From Gammaproteobacteria bacterium (GTDB lineage Bacteria > Pseudomonadota > Gammaproteobacteria > Pseudomonadales > Azotimanducaceae), in NCBI GenBank assembly GCA_002725995.1, contig PBRQ01000037.1:54861-118860 (forward strand): a stretch of 64,000 nucleotides of DNA, given 5' to 3'. Position numbers and translations under genes: made by a program. This document shows positions 10,810 to 22,715 of the stretch, one piece after another. The notes under the pieces were generated by a model. It was given only the letters and a program-made list of their open reading frames with translations. It searched no databases and had not been told where the DNA came from. Every line of letters starts with the position of its first letter. The stretch's first letter is position 1.

Positions 10810-11976
10810 TCAGAGCTCTTCAACTAACGAACATATTATGTCGCATATCTGATCAGCTTCGTCATCAGAAATTATGAGTGGTGGCAGGAGTCTGATGACT
10901 TTCTCAGAAGTGACATTAATCAGAAGGCCGCGTTCACGTGCCTTGCCAACCAGTCCTGCACAGTTCTTATCCAGTTCGATGCCAAGCATAAGTCCCTTGC
11001 CGCGAATATCCATGACGTTATTCCGCCCACCCAGGCGGTTTTTGAAGTTCTCCTGCATGCGATCGCCTAGTTCCCGGGCGCGGTCAGCGAGGCTATTACT
11101 TTTTATCTGATCAACCACAGTAAGGCCTACGGAACAGGACAATGGATTGCCGCCGAAGGTGGAGCCATGATTTCCTGGCTTGAAGACTTCGGCTGCCTCT
11201 CCCCGAGCGAGACAAACGCCAATTGGAAGACCATTCGCCAGTCCCTTAGCAGTGGTAACCAGGTCGGGTAAAATACCTGACTGCTGATAGCAGAAATAGG
11301 TTCCTGTTCGGGCATTCCCTGACTGTACTTCATCGAGAATCAGCAACCACTCGTTTTTGTCACAGACTTCACGTAGTTCCTTGAGGTAGTTGTCATCGGG
11401 TACTCGTACTCCAGCTTCCCCCTGAATCGGTTCTACCATCACGGCGACAATATTGTTGCTGTTAGTTGCGATCTGCCTGACCGCCTCGGCATCGTTGAAA
11501 GGTACGCGCACGAACCCATTAACCAGTGGTTCAAACCCGGCATGCACCTTTCGGCTGCCCGTGGCAGTCAGGGTGGCGAGAGTTCGTCCATGGAATGAGG
11601 CATCAGTTACGATAATGGTTGGATTCTCTATACCGCGATGCTTCCCATATAGGCGCGCCACCTTTATGGCGCATTCATTTGCCTCAGCCCCCGAGTTGCC
11701 AAAAAACATGTTGTCCATGCCCGAAAGATCGGCCAGTGCCGCTGCCAGTTGTTCCTGCGCTGGGATGCGGTACAGATTGGATGTATGCAACAGCTCCGCA
11801 CCCTGGTCAGCCAGGGTTTTAGTGACCTCAGGGTTTGCATGTCCAAGGGCGACAACACCTAAGCCAGACAAGGCATCCAGGTAGCGGTTTCCCTTTTCAT
11901 CAATTAGCCACGCTCCGTCACCCTTTACGAAGGCGACATCCTGACGACCGTAAGTCTGCATCAATGGGTCTTTCAT
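10810..11976 (-). CDS. argD: Acetylornithine aminotransferase (class III); start trimmed to MKDPLMQTYG
   Basis: GNRYLDALSGLGVVALGHANPEV, FFGNSGAEANECAIKVAR, LDEVQSGNARTG, STFGGNPL. Confidence 0.88.
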   Translation of the reverse strand: MKDPLMQTYGRQDVAFVKGDGAWLIDEKGNRYLDALSGLGVVALGHANPEVTKTLADQGAELLHTSNLYRIPAQEQLAAALADLSGMDNMFFGNSGAEANECAIKVARLYGKHRGIENPTIIVTDASFHGRTLATLTATGSRKVHAGFEPLVNGFVRVPFNDAEAVRQIATNSNNIVAVMVEPIQGEAGVRVPDDNYLKELREVCDKNEWLLILDEVQSGNARTGTYFCYQQSGILPDLVTTAKGLANGLPIGVCLARGEAAEVFKPGNHGSTFGGNPLSCSVGLTVVDQIKSNSLADRARELGDRMQENFKNRLGGRNNVMDIRGKGLMLGIELDKNCAGLVGKARERGLLINVTSEKVIRLLPPLIISDDEADQICDIICSLVEEL

Positions 11977-12064
11977 GCTTCTTTTCACCGGAAAAAGGGA
12001 GCGATGATAAACCAGTTTGGTTAAACTCGGTAGCCGATTTAACGATGCCTCGTAAACGCCATTT

Positions 12065-13603
12065 ATGTCCCCGATTGAACTTACCATCTTCATAAGCCGG
12101 GTTGAATCAATCTGCCAGGAGATGGGAGCCGTTCTGCGCCAGGCTGCATTTTCTCCAAATATCAAAGATCGGCTTGATTTTTCCTGTGCTCTGTTCAATG
12201 CATCAGGGGAACTCTTCGCGCAGGCTGCCCATATACCGGTTCATCTAGGAAGTATGGCGTACGCTATGCGGGATATCGTGACCGGCGTTGAGTGGCGGGC
12301 TGGAGATATCCTAGCGCTGAATGATCCGTTTCTGGGCGGCACTCACCTGCCGGATGTCACCCTCGTATCGCCGTTCTTCGTCGGAGGAAAATTGCTGGGG
12401 TTTGTCGCAAATCGTGCCCATCATGCGAATATTGGTGCCAGTAGCCCAGGCTCCATGCCCATTTCCACCAGGCTCGAAGAGGAAGGCCTGGTTATACCTC
12501 CGACGTTACTCGTTCAGGCGGGAACCCTTGTGGCATCGGAAATAGAAAAACTGGGTGGCCTACAGGGAGCAGACGTGATCGGGGATTTTGCTGCACAAAT
12601 GAGCGCTAACCGTGTTGGCGTCGAGCGTTTGTCAGATCTTGTCAAGAAAATGGGGTCTGCCAAGTTTGTCGATGGAGTCGATGAAATTAATGCCTATGGG
12701 GAGAGGCTGGCCAGGGCGGTATTAGCGACGATCCCTAAAGGCCGGTACGCCTATTCAGACCTGATGGACGATGATGGGTGTGGGACCGAAAATATTGTCA
12801 TCAAGGTAGCTGTTGTTGTTGAGGACAGTGGAATTACCGTCGATTTTGAGGGAACCTCTCGGCAGGTACAGGGCAATATCAACTGTCCCCTGTCCGTTGC
12901 TGCGGCAGCGGTGTTCTATTGTTTTAGGTGCCTTCTGCCGGAAAATACGCCTGCCTGCGCCGGGGTATTCAGTTTTATCAGCCTTCGGGTGCCGCTTGGG
13001 TCCCTGGTGAATGCAACACGGCCAGCTGCTACCGCAGCAGGAAATGTCGAGACTTCAATGCGAATAGTAGATGCAGTGTTGGGTGCCCTGTCATCTGCGA
13101 TACCCGATATCATCCCCGCCGCGAGTCAGGGAACCATGAACAATGTTGCTATGGGGAACCACGATCGTGTCCCCCCCTGGGACTACTACGAAACTATTGC
13201 TGGCGGGAGTGGTGCATCAATGGAAAGCCCGGGTGCCTCGGCCGTGCAAACCCATATGACGAATACCCTGAATACCCCTATTGAAAGTCTTGAGATGCAC
13301 TATCCGCTGCGCATTCGCAGCTACGCGTTGAGGCGCGGATCAGGGGGGAAGGGGCGTTGTGATGGTGGAGACGGGTTAGTTCGAGAGTTTGAATTTCTCG
13401 AGCCGGCGGAAGTGACTTTGATAACTGAACGTCGGACGACGGTACCCTGGCCGCTGGATCATGCTGCCCCTGGTGAGTCCGGCCTGAATTCGCTTGATGG
13501 TGAGCCGCTGCCCGGCAAATGCCAGTTGAAGGTCACGCCAGGGCAGGTGCTGAAGGTAGAAACACCAGGTGGCGGCGGTTTTGGTCGTGGCACCCCTTTG
13601 TAG
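12065..13603 (+). CDS. Hydantoinase B / oxoprolinase subunit B family protein (start uncertain)
   Basis: LNDPFLGGTHLPDVTLVSPFF, NRAHHANIGASSPGSMP, C-terminal TPGGGGFG; no HyuA neighbour. Confidence 0.9.
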   Translation: MSPIELTIFISRVESICQEMGAVLRQAAFSPNIKDRLDFSCALFNASGELFAQAAHIPVHLGSMAYAMRDIVTGVEWRAGDILALNDPFLGGTHLPDVTLVSPFFVGGKLLGFVANRAHHANIGASSPGSMPISTRLEEEGLVIPPTLLVQAGTLVASEIEKLGGLQGADVIGDFAAQMSANRVGVERLSDLVKKMGSAKFVDGVDEINAYGERLARAVLATIPKGRYAYSDLMDDDGCGTENIVIKVAVVVEDSGITVDFEGTSRQVQGNINCPLSVAAAAVFYCFRCLLPENTPACAGVFSFISLRVPLGSLVNATRPAATAAGNVETSMRIVDAVLGALSSAIPDIIPAASQGTMNNVAMGNHDRVPPWDYYETIAGGSGASMESPGASAVQTHMTNTLNTPIESLEMHYPLRIRSYALRRGSGGKGRCDGGDGLVREFEFLEPAEVTLITERRTTVPWPLDHAAPGESGLNSLDGEPLPGKCQLKVTPGQVLKVETPGGGGFGRGTPL

Positions 13604-13735
13604 GTCCAGGTGGACGTTGAATCACCCGTGTGCTGTATTTCCACTAGCACTTTCAGTCATGTAATCGAGAAAATTTCAGCAAAAGGCGTTACCATTGTCC
13701 GTTCTTTCTTTTAGTCATATTTGGACAATAATCTA

Positions 13736-14059
13736 ATGGATATCATGGAAACCATCAAAGAGCAGATTGAGAGCAATCCAATCCTCATCTATATGAAAGG
13801 GTCTCCGGACCAACCTCAGTGTGGATTTTCGGCAAAGTCGAGCCAGATTCTTATGTCGTATGGTGAGAGATTTTCATATATCGATATACTGGCCAATCCG
13901 GAAATTCGGGCAAATCTGCCAAAGCATTCCGACTGGCCGACCTTCCCTCAACTATTTATTGAAGGCGAGCTGGTTGGTGGCTGTGACATCATCACAGAGA
14001 TGTATGAGAGCGGAGAATTAGAGCCCATGATCAAGGGCGCCGCGGAAGATACTGCCTAA
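13736..14059 (+). CDS. grxD: Monothiol glutaredoxin Grx4 type
   Basis: PILIYMKGSPDQPQCGFSAKS (CGFS) and DWPTFPQLFIEGELVGGCDI. Confidence 0.95.
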   Translation: MDIMETIKEQIESNPILIYMKGSPDQPQCGFSAKSSQILMSYGERFSYIDILANPEIRANLPKHSDWPTFPQLFIEGELVGGCDIITEMYESGELEPMIKGAAEDTA

Positions 14060-14201
14060 CACTGGTTCTCACGAGTTACCCTGGCTAATTCCCGTTTTAT
14101 AATATTGAGCAGGTTGTTCCTTACCAAACAGCTATTTGTACAGGCTAGCGGTCTCTGTGTTTCGTGATTTTGGTTCAGAATACACAATTTACTAACAGTA
14201 G

Positions 14202-14816
14202 CTAGTTATTTAGCTGTCGCCACGTATTGACGATACTGCAAAATATTTCAACGGTCTTGTCACAATCGTAGCGGGCCGAATGTGCTTCTTCCGACTCAAA
14301 CTCGATACCGGCTGCGGCGCAGGCACGTGCCAGAACCGTTTGGCCATATGCGAGCCCACATAGGGTGGCCGTATCAAATGATGAGAATGGGTGGAATGGA
14401 TTGCGCTTGAGATTACAGCGCTCGGCGGCACGATTCATGAAACTCTGATCAAAAGAAGCGTTGTGGGCGACCATGATGGCGCGGTTGCAGCCCGTTCGTT
14501 TGATCTCTGTGCGGATGGCCCTGAAGATCTCGCCCAGGGCGTCTGACTCCGGCACGGCCATGCGCATCGGACTAAAGGGGTCTATCCCGGTAAATTCGAG
14601 AGAGGCTTGTTCCAGGTTTGCACCTTCGAAGGGTTCAACGTTGAAAAAAAAACGCTCTCCCGGAACCAGCAGACCTGAGTCATTCATGGTGATAATAACA
14701 GCAGCACATTCCAGTAAAGCGTCCGTCTCGCAGTTAAAACCGCTGGTTTCTAGATCCACGACAACTGGCAGGTAGCCGCGGAATCGATGGGCAATGGGTA
14801 GTTTGTCTGCGCTCAA
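14202..14816 (-). CDS. rnt: Ribonuclease T
   Basis: [50 protein letters not shown] (DEDDh). Confidence 0.95.
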   Translation of the reverse strand: MSADKLPIAHRFRGYLPVVVDLETSGFNCETDALLECAAVIITMNDSGLLVPGERFFFNVEPFEGANLEQASLEFTGIDPFSPMRMAVPESDALGEIFRAIRTEIKRTGCNRAIMVAHNASFDQSFMNRAAERCNLKRNPFHPFSSFDTATLCGLAYGQTVLARACAAAGIEFESEEAHSARYDCDKTVEIFCSIVNTWRQLNN

Positions 14817-15865
14817 TCTGTATCCTTATTGGTTATTGACCAGTGAACTTGCTCTCCGGCTCTTACGGGGATCAGCTCATCCGGACCGAATGATGTGGTT
14901 TGCGGAATATCCCAACCCTGTTCGCTCAGGGTAATTGTGTCGGTATTTCTTGGTAGCCCATAGAAGTCTGGTCCGTGGTGGCTTGCGAAAGTTTCTAGCA
15001 TTTCAAGCCTGCCGGCAGAATCAAATGCTTCTGCATAAAGTTCAATTGCAGCATGAGCAGTGTAGATTCCGGCCGCACAGCCACAGGCGTTTTCCTTTTT
15101 TCCGCGCGGGTGAGGCGCTGAGTCGGTACCAAGGAAAAATTTCTGATTGCTCGAAGTGGCAGCAGCCAGCAAGGCTTGCTGGTGCTCGCTTCGCTTGAGT
15201 AGGGGCAGGCAATAGTAAATGGGTTTTAGACCCTGGGCTAGGAGGTCGTTTCGGCTGAACAGAAGGTGGTGGGCGGTAATTGTTGCGCCAACAAGATCCG
15301 GTGTCTGCCGTACAAAGTCCACCGCTTCTTTGGTGGTAATGTGTTCGAATACAATTTTCAGTTCGGGGAATGTATTTACAATTGGTTGGAGCTGTTGCTC
15401 AATAAATACCGCCTCGCGATCAAAGATGTCGACTGCTTCATCTGTGGCCTCTCCGTGAATAGCCAGGGGCATACCGTGTTTCTGCATGGCTTCAAAAGTG
15501 GGATACAGGCTCTCAATTGATCTGATACCCCCTTCAGAGTTGGTGGTGGCTCCCGCAGGGTAGAGCTTGAAGGCCAGGATGAACTCAGATTTGGCAGCCT
15601 GTGCGATCGTGTCTTCGCTTGTATCGCTGGTGAGGAAAAGAGCCATCATCGGAAAAAAACAGGAATCGGCTGGAATTAGCGACATGATTTGATCCCTATA
15701 TGCTGCTACCTGATCCACATCGGAAATCGGTGGAACCAGGTTAGGCATTACGAGTGCGCGTCCGAAGTAGCGACTGATATCACGTACGGTCATGGGTAGA
15801 TAATCACCATCCCTCAGGTGAACGTGCCAGTCGTCTGGGCGGGTGATCGTCAGGGTGCGCATGAT
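14813..15865 (-). CDS. pyrC: Dihydroorotase (probable start at [20 protein letters not shown]; track ORF longer)
   Basis: [26 protein letters not shown]. Confidence 0.95.
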   Translation of the reverse strand: MMRTLTITRPDDWHVHLRDGDYLPMTVRDISRYFGRALVMPNLVPPISDVDQVAAYRDQIMSLIPADSCFFPMMALFLTSDTSEDTIAQAAKSEFILAFKLYPAGATTNSEGGIRSIESLYPTFEAMQKHGMPLAIHGEATDEAVDIFDREAVFIEQQLQPIVNTFPELKIVFEHITTKEAVDFVRQTPDLVGATITAHHLLFSRNDLLAQGLKPIYYCLPLLKRSEHQQALLAAATSSNQKFFLGTDSAPHPRGKKENACGCAAGIYTAHAAIELYAEAFDSAGRLEMLETFASHHGPDFYGLPRNTDTITLSEQGWDIPQTTSFGPDELIPVRAGEQVHWSITNKDTD

Positions 15866-16033
15866 CAGCACTATAACATTTCTGGGTATTCGTTTTTCTA
15901 CGCACCTCCTTGCCGGCGCCGATAGGCTGGTGGTCACAATCTCTTGCTGTGCAGTAGTCTGCACAGGGCCAAAGATGTACTATAGCGCCCTTTATTTTTA
16001 TGCTCTAGGTACTAGGTAGAAGGGAAGCGGAAG

Positions 16034-17254
16034 ATGAGTGAAATCGACAAGGTGGTTTTGAGTTATTCCGGTGGGTTGGATACGTCTGTGATCCTAAAGT
16101 GGTTACAGGAGACCTATAACTGTGAGGTCGTGACCTATACTGCTGACCTGGGTCAAGAGGAGGAACTGGAATCTGCTCGAGAGAAGGCCGCTAGTATGGG
16201 TGTGAAGGAAATCTATATTGATGACGTGCGCGAAGAGTTTGTCCGAGATTTCGTATTCCCCATGTTTCGCTGTAACACCATCTATGAAGGCGAATATCTG
16301 TTGGGGACTAGCATCGCCCGGCCCTTGATCGCGAAGCGGCTGATTGATATTTCAAATGAAACCGGCGCCCAGGCAATCGCACATGGTGCGACGGGCAAGG
16401 GTAACGATCAGGTGAGGTTTGAAATGGGCGCCTATGCGTTGAGACCGGATATTCGTGTTATAGCGCCCTGGCGTGAGTGGGGTCTGAGCTCTCGTGAATC
16501 ATTGATGGCATTCTGTGAAAAGCATCAGATTAAGGTTGACCAGAAGCATGAGGGTGAAAAGTCTCCCTATTCCATGGATGCCAACCTGCTGCATATTTCT
16601 TATGAGGGTGGGATTCTGGAAGATCCAAATGCGGAGCCGGAAGAGTCCATGTGGCTCTGGACCGTGTCACCCGAGGCAGCGCCGGATAAAGTGACCTATG
16701 TTGAGTTGACCTATCAGGCTGGAGACGTTACTAAGGTTGATGGTATTGCCATGACTCCTGCTGAAGTGCTGGCGCACCTTAATAAGCTTGGTGGTGAAAA
16801 TGGCATCGGCAGGGTTGATATTGTTGAAAACAGATATGTTGGTATGAAGGCGCGTGGATGTTATGAAACACCTGGTGGCACGATACTGCTGAAGGGGCAT
16901 CGCGCTATCGAATCGATCACACTTGATCGTGAATTAGCCCACCTGAAAGACGAATTGATGCCACGTTATGCGAGCCTTGTTTACAATGGGTACTGGTGGT
17001 CGGCCGAGCGAAAAGCCATGCAGGCACTGATTGATGATTCGCAGCAATATGTTAATGGCACTGCCAGGCTGAAACTATACAAGGGTAGTGTCACAGTGGT
17101 AGGGCGTGAATCAACGAGTGATAGTCTGTACGACGGTGATGTGGTGACCTTTGAGGATGATGCGGGTGCCTATGATCAAAAAGATGCTGAGGGTTTTATC
17201 AAGCTGAACGCATTACGTTTGAAAATCGAAAGCAAGAAAGGCAGAAAGTTTTAG
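16034..17254 (+). CDS. argG: Argininosuccinate synthase
   Basis: [22 protein letters not shown]; full length 406 aa. Confidence 0.98.
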   Translation: MSEIDKVVLSYSGGLDTSVILKWLQETYNCEVVTYTADLGQEEELESAREKAASMGVKEIYIDDVREEFVRDFVFPMFRCNTIYEGEYLLGTSIARPLIAKRLIDISNETGAQAIAHGATGKGNDQVRFEMGAYALRPDIRVIAPWREWGLSSRESLMAFCEKHQIKVDQKHEGEKSPYSMDANLLHISYEGGILEDPNAEPEESMWLWTVSPEAAPDKVTYVELTYQAGDVTKVDGIAMTPAEVLAHLNKLGGENGIGRVDIVENRYVGMKARGCYETPGGTILLKGHRAIESITLDRELAHLKDELMPRYASLVYNGYWWSAERKAMQALIDDSQQYVNGTARLKLYKGSVTVVGRESTSDSLYDGDVVTFEDDAGAYDQKDAEGFIKLNALRLKIESKKGRKF

Positions 17255-17259
17255 GTGGG

Positions 17260-17904
17260 TTAGTCTTCCAGGTCCGTCTTCTTGGATTTATACTCACACT
17301 GATCGTATACCACACACGCGCCACACCTGGGGCTGCGTGCGACACACACGTACCGGCCATGTAGGATCAGCCAGTGATGCGCGTCCTGAATAAATTCATC
17401 CGGAATAACCTTTAGCAGTTTCTGCTCCACCTGCAGTACGGTCTTTCCCGGCGCAAACCTGGTTCGATTGGATACTCGGTAAATATGTGTGTCCACTGCC
17501 ATGGTGGGCTCACCGAACGCGGTGTTCAGTACCACATTTGTTGTTTTTCTCCCCACGCCAGCGAGTTGTTCGAGTTCCTTTCGTGTCTGTGGTACCTCGG
17601 ACTGGTGCTGATCGATAAGCATTTTGCAGGTCCTGATGATATTGCGCGCCTTGGTATTGAACAAGCCGATTGTTTTGATGTATCGCTTTAAGTTGGTTTC
17701 ACCTAGTGCGTAAATGGACTCCGGCGTGTTGGCGACCGCATAAAGTTCCTTTGTTGCCTTATTTACACTCACATCAGTTGCTTGAGCGGAAAGAATCACA
17801 GCAATAAGAAGCTCAAATGTTGATTCGTATTGCAGTTCCGTCCTTGGTGTTGGATTTTCCTGCCGTAGCCTGCACAGGAACTGGTATCTTTTTTCAGTAT
17901 TCAT
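17260..17904 (-). CDS. nth: Endonuclease III
   Basis: LEQLAGVGRKTTNVVLNTAFG HhH, AVDTHIYRVSNR catalytic region, CX6CX2CX5C Fe-S cluster. Confidence 0.97.
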   Translation of the reverse strand: MNTEKRYQFLCRLRQENPTPRTELQYESTFELLIAVILSAQATDVSVNKATKELYAVANTPESIYALGETNLKRYIKTIGLFNTKARNIIRTCKMLIDQHQSEVPQTRKELEQLAGVGRKTTNVVLNTAFGEPTMAVDTHIYRVSNRTRFAPGKTVLQVEQKLLKVIPDEFIQDAHHWLILHGRYVCVARSPRCGACVVYDQCEYKSKKTDLED

Positions 17905-18006
17905 GGTGAAAACACCCTGTTCAAAATCAAGGTGTACAGTTGGGGTCGAGCAGTTGAGGGATTGGGCGTTGGTAAAACATGCCTGGCTGCCATCAATCAG
18001 ATATTC

Positions 18007-20022
18007 TCAGGTAACCTTCATGCCGGGCTCAGAACCATCATCGGGTTCCAGGAGGTAGATTTCCTTGCCCCCCGGCCCCGCCGCAAGGACCATGCCCTCT
18101 GACAGTCCAAATTTCATTTTACGGGCTTTTAGGTTGGCAACCATCACTGTCAACCTACCGATGAGGTCGTCTGGTTTATAGGCAGCCTTAATGCCAGCAA
18201 ATACTGTGCGCTGTCCTGTGCCAATATCCAATGTCAGTTTGAGCAACTTGTCAGCACCTTCTACATGTTCAGCATTCGTAATTCTGGCGACGCGCAGATC
18301 TACCTTGGCAAAATCATCAAACTCGATTTCACCAGCGATAGGGTCTGAATCCTCTATTGCTTCCTCGTTGTCTACAGCAGTGCTTTCGCGACCAGCCTCA
18401 ATCATGGCGGCTACGGTTTTCCCCTCGACGCGTACTATCAATGGTTTAAACCTGTTGATCTGGTGATTAAGTAAATTGATATCCAGGCTGTTCCAATGGA
18501 GGGGACTAATGTTTAGAAAGGTCTCCGTATTACTGGCTAAATCCGGCAATACTGGCTTCAAGTAGGTAATGATTATGCGGAACAGGTTTATACCGTCGGA
18601 GCAGATCTGCTGCACTAGGTCCCGGTTGCCGTCATCCTTAATCAGTGCCCAGGGTTTGTTTTCAGCGATAAACTGGTTCGCCTTATCCGCCATCGCCATG
18701 ATTTCGCGGATGGCCTTTCCATAGTCACCGTTTTCATAGTGGCTGGCGATGTCAAATTGTTGCCCGGCAAATTCATCAATCAGGTGATTGGAAGTCTGTG
18801 CCGCAAGTTTGCCGTCAAATTGCTTATTAATGAAACCGGCACAGCGGCTGGCAATATTGACGACCTTGCCCACCAGGTCTGAATTGACGCGTTGTATAAA
18901 ATCATCGAGGTTGATATCCAGATCATCTACGCTGCCGTTTAATTTAGCGGCGAAATAATAGCGGAGATACTCCGGCTGCAGAAAATCGAGGTAGGTCCGG
19001 GCATTGATAAAGGTACCGCGAGACTTGGACATCTTCTGCCCATCCACAGTGACAAAGCCATGGGCGTGAATCTTTGTTGGCGTCCTGAACCCTGAAGTGA
19101 TTAGCATCGCCGGCCAGAACAGGGCATGGAAGTTAATGATATCCTTGCCGATAAAGTGATGTACCTCGCACTCACTGTCTGAACTCCAAAAATCGTCAAA
19201 ATCGAGATTTTCGGTCTGGTCGCAGTGGTTTTGGAAGCTAGCCATATAGCCGATTGGTGCATCCAGCCAGACGTAGAAGAATTTATCGGGTTCACCGGGA
19301 ATTTCGAAGCCGAAATAGGGCGCGTCGCGGCTTATATCCCAGTCATGTAATCCGGCATCAAGCCACTCAGCTAGCTTGTTGGCAACCTGTTCCTGGAGAG
19401 TGCCGCTGCGAGTCCACTCCCGCAGGTAATCGGAGAAATTCGACAAGGAGAAGAAAAAGTGGGTGGACTCCTTCAGCACCGGTTTAGCACCGGAGATTTT
19501 GGAGATGGGGTTGATCAGGTCGGTGGCATCGTATGTTGCTCCACATGCCTCACAGTTATCACCATACTGACCTTCGGCCTTACATTTTGGACATGCGCCG
19601 ACAATGAACCTGTCTGCCAGAAATAGTTCCTTTTCAGGGTCAAAGAGCTGGTCGACGGATTTGACATTTATCTGGTCGGCTTCCTTCAGGCGGTTGTAGA
19701 TAAGCGACGAGTAGGACTGATTTTCCTCGGAGTGGGTGGAATAGTAGTTGTCGTGGCTTATCAGGAAGTCCTGAAAATCTAATTCATGTTCCGCCTGTAT
19801 TCTGGTTATGAACTCCTCGGGTGTAATCTTGAGTTCCTCGGCTTTAAGCATTGTGGCCGTGCCGTGAGTATCATCTGCGCACACATAAATGCACTGGTGG
19901 CCCTTCAGGCGCTGAAATCGAACCCAGATGTCAGTCTGAATATGTTCCATCAGGTGCCCGAGGTGGATGGAACCATTGGCATTTGGCAAGGCGCTTGTGA
20001 CCAGAATTCGACGTTTTGACAT
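18007..20022 (-). CDS. metG: Methionyl-tRNA synthetase
   Basis: [33 protein letters not shown]-terminal tRNA-binding domain. Confidence 0.98.
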   Translation of the reverse strand: MSKRRILVTSALPNANGSIHLGHLMEHIQTDIWVRFQRLKGHQCIYVCADDTHGTATMLKAEELKITPEEFITRIQAEHELDFQDFLISHDNYYSTHSEENQSYSSLIYNRLKEADQINVKSVDQLFDPEKELFLADRFIVGACPKCKAEGQYGDNCEACGATYDATDLINPISKISGAKPVLKESTHFFFSLSNFSDYLREWTRSGTLQEQVANKLAEWLDAGLHDWDISRDAPYFGFEIPGEPDKFFYVWLDAPIGYMASFQNHCDQTENLDFDDFWSSDSECEVHHFIGKDIINFHALFWPAMLITSGFRTPTKIHAHGFVTVDGQKMSKSRGTFINARTYLDFLQPEYLRYYFAAKLNGSVDDLDINLDDFIQRVNSDLVGKVVNIASRCAGFINKQFDGKLAAQTSNHLIDEFAGQQFDIASHYENGDYGKAIREIMAMADKANQFIAENKPWALIKDDGNRDLVQQICSDGINLFRIIITYLKPVLPDLASNTETFLNISPLHWNSLDINLLNHQINRFKPLIVRVEGKTVAAMIEAGRESTAVDNEEAIEDSDPIAGEIEFDDFAKVDLRVARITNAEHVEGADKLLKLTLDIGTGQRTVFAGIKAAYKPDDLIGRLTVMVANLKARKMKFGLSEGMVLAAGPGGKEIYLLEPDDGSEPGMKVT

Positions 20023-20184
20023 GTGGAACTGCTTGTTGATTAGGGCGGGATTCAGGGGTGTTAAATATATAGAGGTAGCCGCCGGATTTCACCTGAAATA
20101 TGCTGGCAAAATGGAATAGAAGATTGACCGGGATCAACATACGTGTGAGGCTAGCGCGCTATTTGAAGTTGAGAGGGTTAAAAA

Positions 20185-21018
20185 ATTAGTCAGCCAGAGA
20201 ATGAAAAGTTCAGTCTGCCAGGCGTCAAACATGTCATCACTGTCGCATCAGGCAAGGGAGGCGTTGGAAAATCAACTGTTGCAGCAAATCTCGCACTTGC
20301 CCTGCTGGCCGAAGGTCATGCCTGCGGGCTTCTGGATGCAGATATATACGGTCCGAGTGTTGGGATAGTGATGGGCGTGGCCGAGGATACGAAACCGGAA
20401 ATTCAGGGTGAGATGTTGGTTCCTGTCACTGCCCATGGTTTGCAGTGCATGTCGATGAGTTTTCTTGCTTCCGATCGTACGCCGGCAGTTTGGCGTGGAC
20501 CCATGGCTGCGGGTGCATTGCAGCAGTTACTGACACAGACGATTTGGCAGGATATCGAATATCTGGTCGTGGACATGCCGCCGGGAACCGGTGATATTCA
20601 ACTAACACTTGCCCAGAGAGTGCCGATTGATGGGGCGATAGTGGTCACCACTCCCCAGGATATTGCTTTGCTTGATGCCCGAAAAGGAATTGAAATGTTC
20701 CGCAGGGTTGAAGTACCGGTTCTTGGCATCGTCGAAAATATGAGTACCCATATTTGTTCCAGTTGTGGTCATGAGGAAGCAATATTTGGTACCGATGGTG
20801 GAGAGAAGATTGCCAGGGAGTATGGTACGAAACTCTTGACCCAGCTGCCGCTATCGCTTTCGGTTCGAGAGCAGATCGATGCCGGAAAGCCAACCCTCGT
20901 CGCAGAGCCCGAAGCGGATGTGAGCCAGATGTTCAGGCATCTGGCGAGACAGGTTGTTGAGAGCATCACGGTATCTGGCGCTTCTGCCGGGCCAAGAATT
21001 ACTGTTGTAGACGACTAG
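20185..21018 (+). CDS. mrp: Iron-sulfur cluster carrier protein Mrp/ApbC (non-canonical start, probably ATT at 20185)
   Basis: In-frame upstream extension of the 20368 ORF: ISQPENEKFSLPGVKHVITVASGKGGVGKSTVAANLALALL; the Walker A lies before the first ATG. Followed by dcd. Confidence 0.88.
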   Translation: MSQPENEKFSLPGVKHVITVASGKGGVGKSTVAANLALALLAEGHACGLLDADIYGPSVGIVMGVAEDTKPEIQGEMLVPVTAHGLQCMSMSFLASDRTPAVWRGPMAAGALQQLLTQTIWQDIEYLVVDMPPGTGDIQLTLAQRVPIDGAIVVTTPQDIALLDARKGIEMFRRVEVPVLGIVENMSTHICSSCGHEEAIFGTDGGEKIAREYGTKLLTQLPLSLSVREQIDAGKPTLVAEPEADVSQMFRHLARQVVESITVSGASAGPRITVVDD

Positions 21019-21039
21019 TCGGGAAAGGAGTGAGAGCCA

Positions 21040-21606
21040 ATGTCAATTAAATCAGACCGGTGGATTCGGAAAATGTCGGAGCAGGAGCAGATGATTAGAC
21101 CATTTGAGCCTGGCCAGGTACGGGAATCTGATGGCAACCGGGTGATTTCATACGGTACCTCCAGCTATGGGTACGATGTTCGGTGTTCGGAAGATTTTAA
21201 GGTATTTACCAACGTTTTTTCCGCGACGGTGGACCCCAAAGCGTTTGACGAAAAAAGTTTCGTGGATGTAAAAGGCGATGTATGTGTTATTCCTCCGAAC
21301 TCATTTGCCCTCGCGCGTACCGTCGAGTATTTCAGGATACCGCGAAGTGTGCTGACAATTTGCCTGGGTAAATCTACCTACGCGCGCTGCGGCATTATCG
21401 TCAACGTGACGCCGCTAGAGCCCGAGTGGGAAGGACATGTCACGCTTGAGTTTTCCAATACCACGAATCTGCCTGCACGAATTTATGCCAACGAGGGCGT
21501 GGCTCAGATGCTCTTTTTCCAATCGGATGAAGTTTGTGAAACTTCCTATGCGGATCGGGGAGGCAAATACCAGGGCCAGACCGGGGTTACTTTGCCGAAG
21601 GCATGA
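21040..21606 (+). CDS. dcd: dCTP deaminase
   Basis: [12 protein letters not shown]...[38 protein letters not shown]. Confidence 0.97.
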   Translation: MSIKSDRWIRKMSEQEQMIRPFEPGQVRESDGNRVISYGTSSYGYDVRCSEDFKVFTNVFSATVDPKAFDEKSFVDVKGDVCVIPPNSFALARTVEYFRIPRSVLTICLGKSTYARCGIIVNVTPLEPEWEGHVTLEFSNTTNLPARIYANEGVAQMLFFQSDEVCETSYADRGGKYQGQTGVTLPKA

Positions 21607-21865
21607 ACTAGGTTGCTCAATCAATTATAGAAAAAGGACAAAAACTTACTAGCCTTAACCTTACGATCGAAAACCTCACCACCCCGATGATGTAGTAAGT
21701 TGTGGTGAATTCGCGAGCTGAATCAGTCTGCTAAATCATTCCTGATATTTACGATAGCCCCTTGCTGTACATCGGATTGAATGGCCTGGTATCTGATCTT
21801 ATGTGGTATTGGCCAACCAATCCTAACTACTGAATTTCTTCAAATTAGCATCAGGTCAAAGCTAG

Positions 21866-22579
21866 CTACTCAAGACCCTGGACCTGTTGACTGCCAAACT
21901 GGGCTTCCTTGAGCAGCAGCTCAAAGCCTTTACCATCCTTTTCTGTTTGTAGCAGGCGTATCAGCAGAAATTCGTAATCTGGTGCCAGCCAAAAAGTAGT
22001 GGATCTTCCTCCATTCTTTCGGATTCGGATAGCTTTCACCGTCTTGATTCTACCCACCGGTGTATCAATGAATTCTTCGCCTGTGATCTCGAAATTGTAG
22101 GTCTTGATTCGTCCGTTATCAGCTACCTGGTAGTTCAGGTCCGGCCAGGATTGCCCTTTCTTCAGCGCATGTTTAAGGTCCTCACGCATTCTGTATTGGT
22201 ACGAGAGCTTGTCCAGGATTCCCTTGGTTGCTTCTATTTCCCACTCACCCTGTTCGCTTACTACTTTCCCTGTCTGCCGGTCAAAAGTAAGCGTAGTATC
22301 CCGGTTTTTGCCTATTCCCGTTCGCTTATAGTCATACTCAAGTGGCAAAGGGTACTGATCGTGCAATTCAAAAATGCTCTTTTCAAACACGGAGACAAAA
22401 AATGATTGCGCCGTAGAAGAGAGCTGGTATTTGCCGTTCTCGATTCTTTTGAGCTCACGAATCCCCACTGCGCTCACCGGCAATCCCTTGTAGTCTGCCT
22501 TATACACTGCACGAAAAGGTATTGGCTCGGCCGCCAGCCGGACAGAATCCATGAGGCAAAGGAGAATTAAAGTGACCAT
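21866..22579 (-). CDS. DUF3108 domain-containing protein (start trimmed; approximate)
   Basis: Signal-like N-terminus then FRAVYKADYKGLPVSAVGIRELKRIENGKYQLSS...FWLAPDYEFLLIRL. Confidence 0.75.
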   Translation of the reverse strand: MVTLILLCLMDSVRLAAEPIPFRAVYKADYKGLPVSAVGIRELKRIENGKYQLSSTAQSFFVSVFEKSIFELHDQYPLPLEYDYKRTGIGKNRDTTLTFDRQTGKVVSEQGEWEIEATKGILDKLSYQYRMREDLKHALKKGQSWPDLNYQVADNGRIKTYNFEITGEEFIDTPVGRIKTVKAIRIRKNGGRSTTFWLAPDYEFLLIRLLQTEKDGKGFELLLKEAQFGSQQVQGLE

Positions 22580-22715
22580 TGAAGCTGTGCGTATGATAGT
22601 GAGTTTTTGTCCGAAAGATGAAACCGAGCAGGCTAGTTCTTGTAAATGGGCAGCCAGTCTATGACAATCCCATTTTTCCAGATATAGATTCTCGTATTTA
22701 AGCAATGTCTGCGTT

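Noticed and set aside
21607-21865. Small RNA or terminator in the dcd-DUF3108 gap (TCACCAC...GTGGTGA)
   Set aside because: 7-bp stem with a 19-nt loop and no T tract; likely chance.
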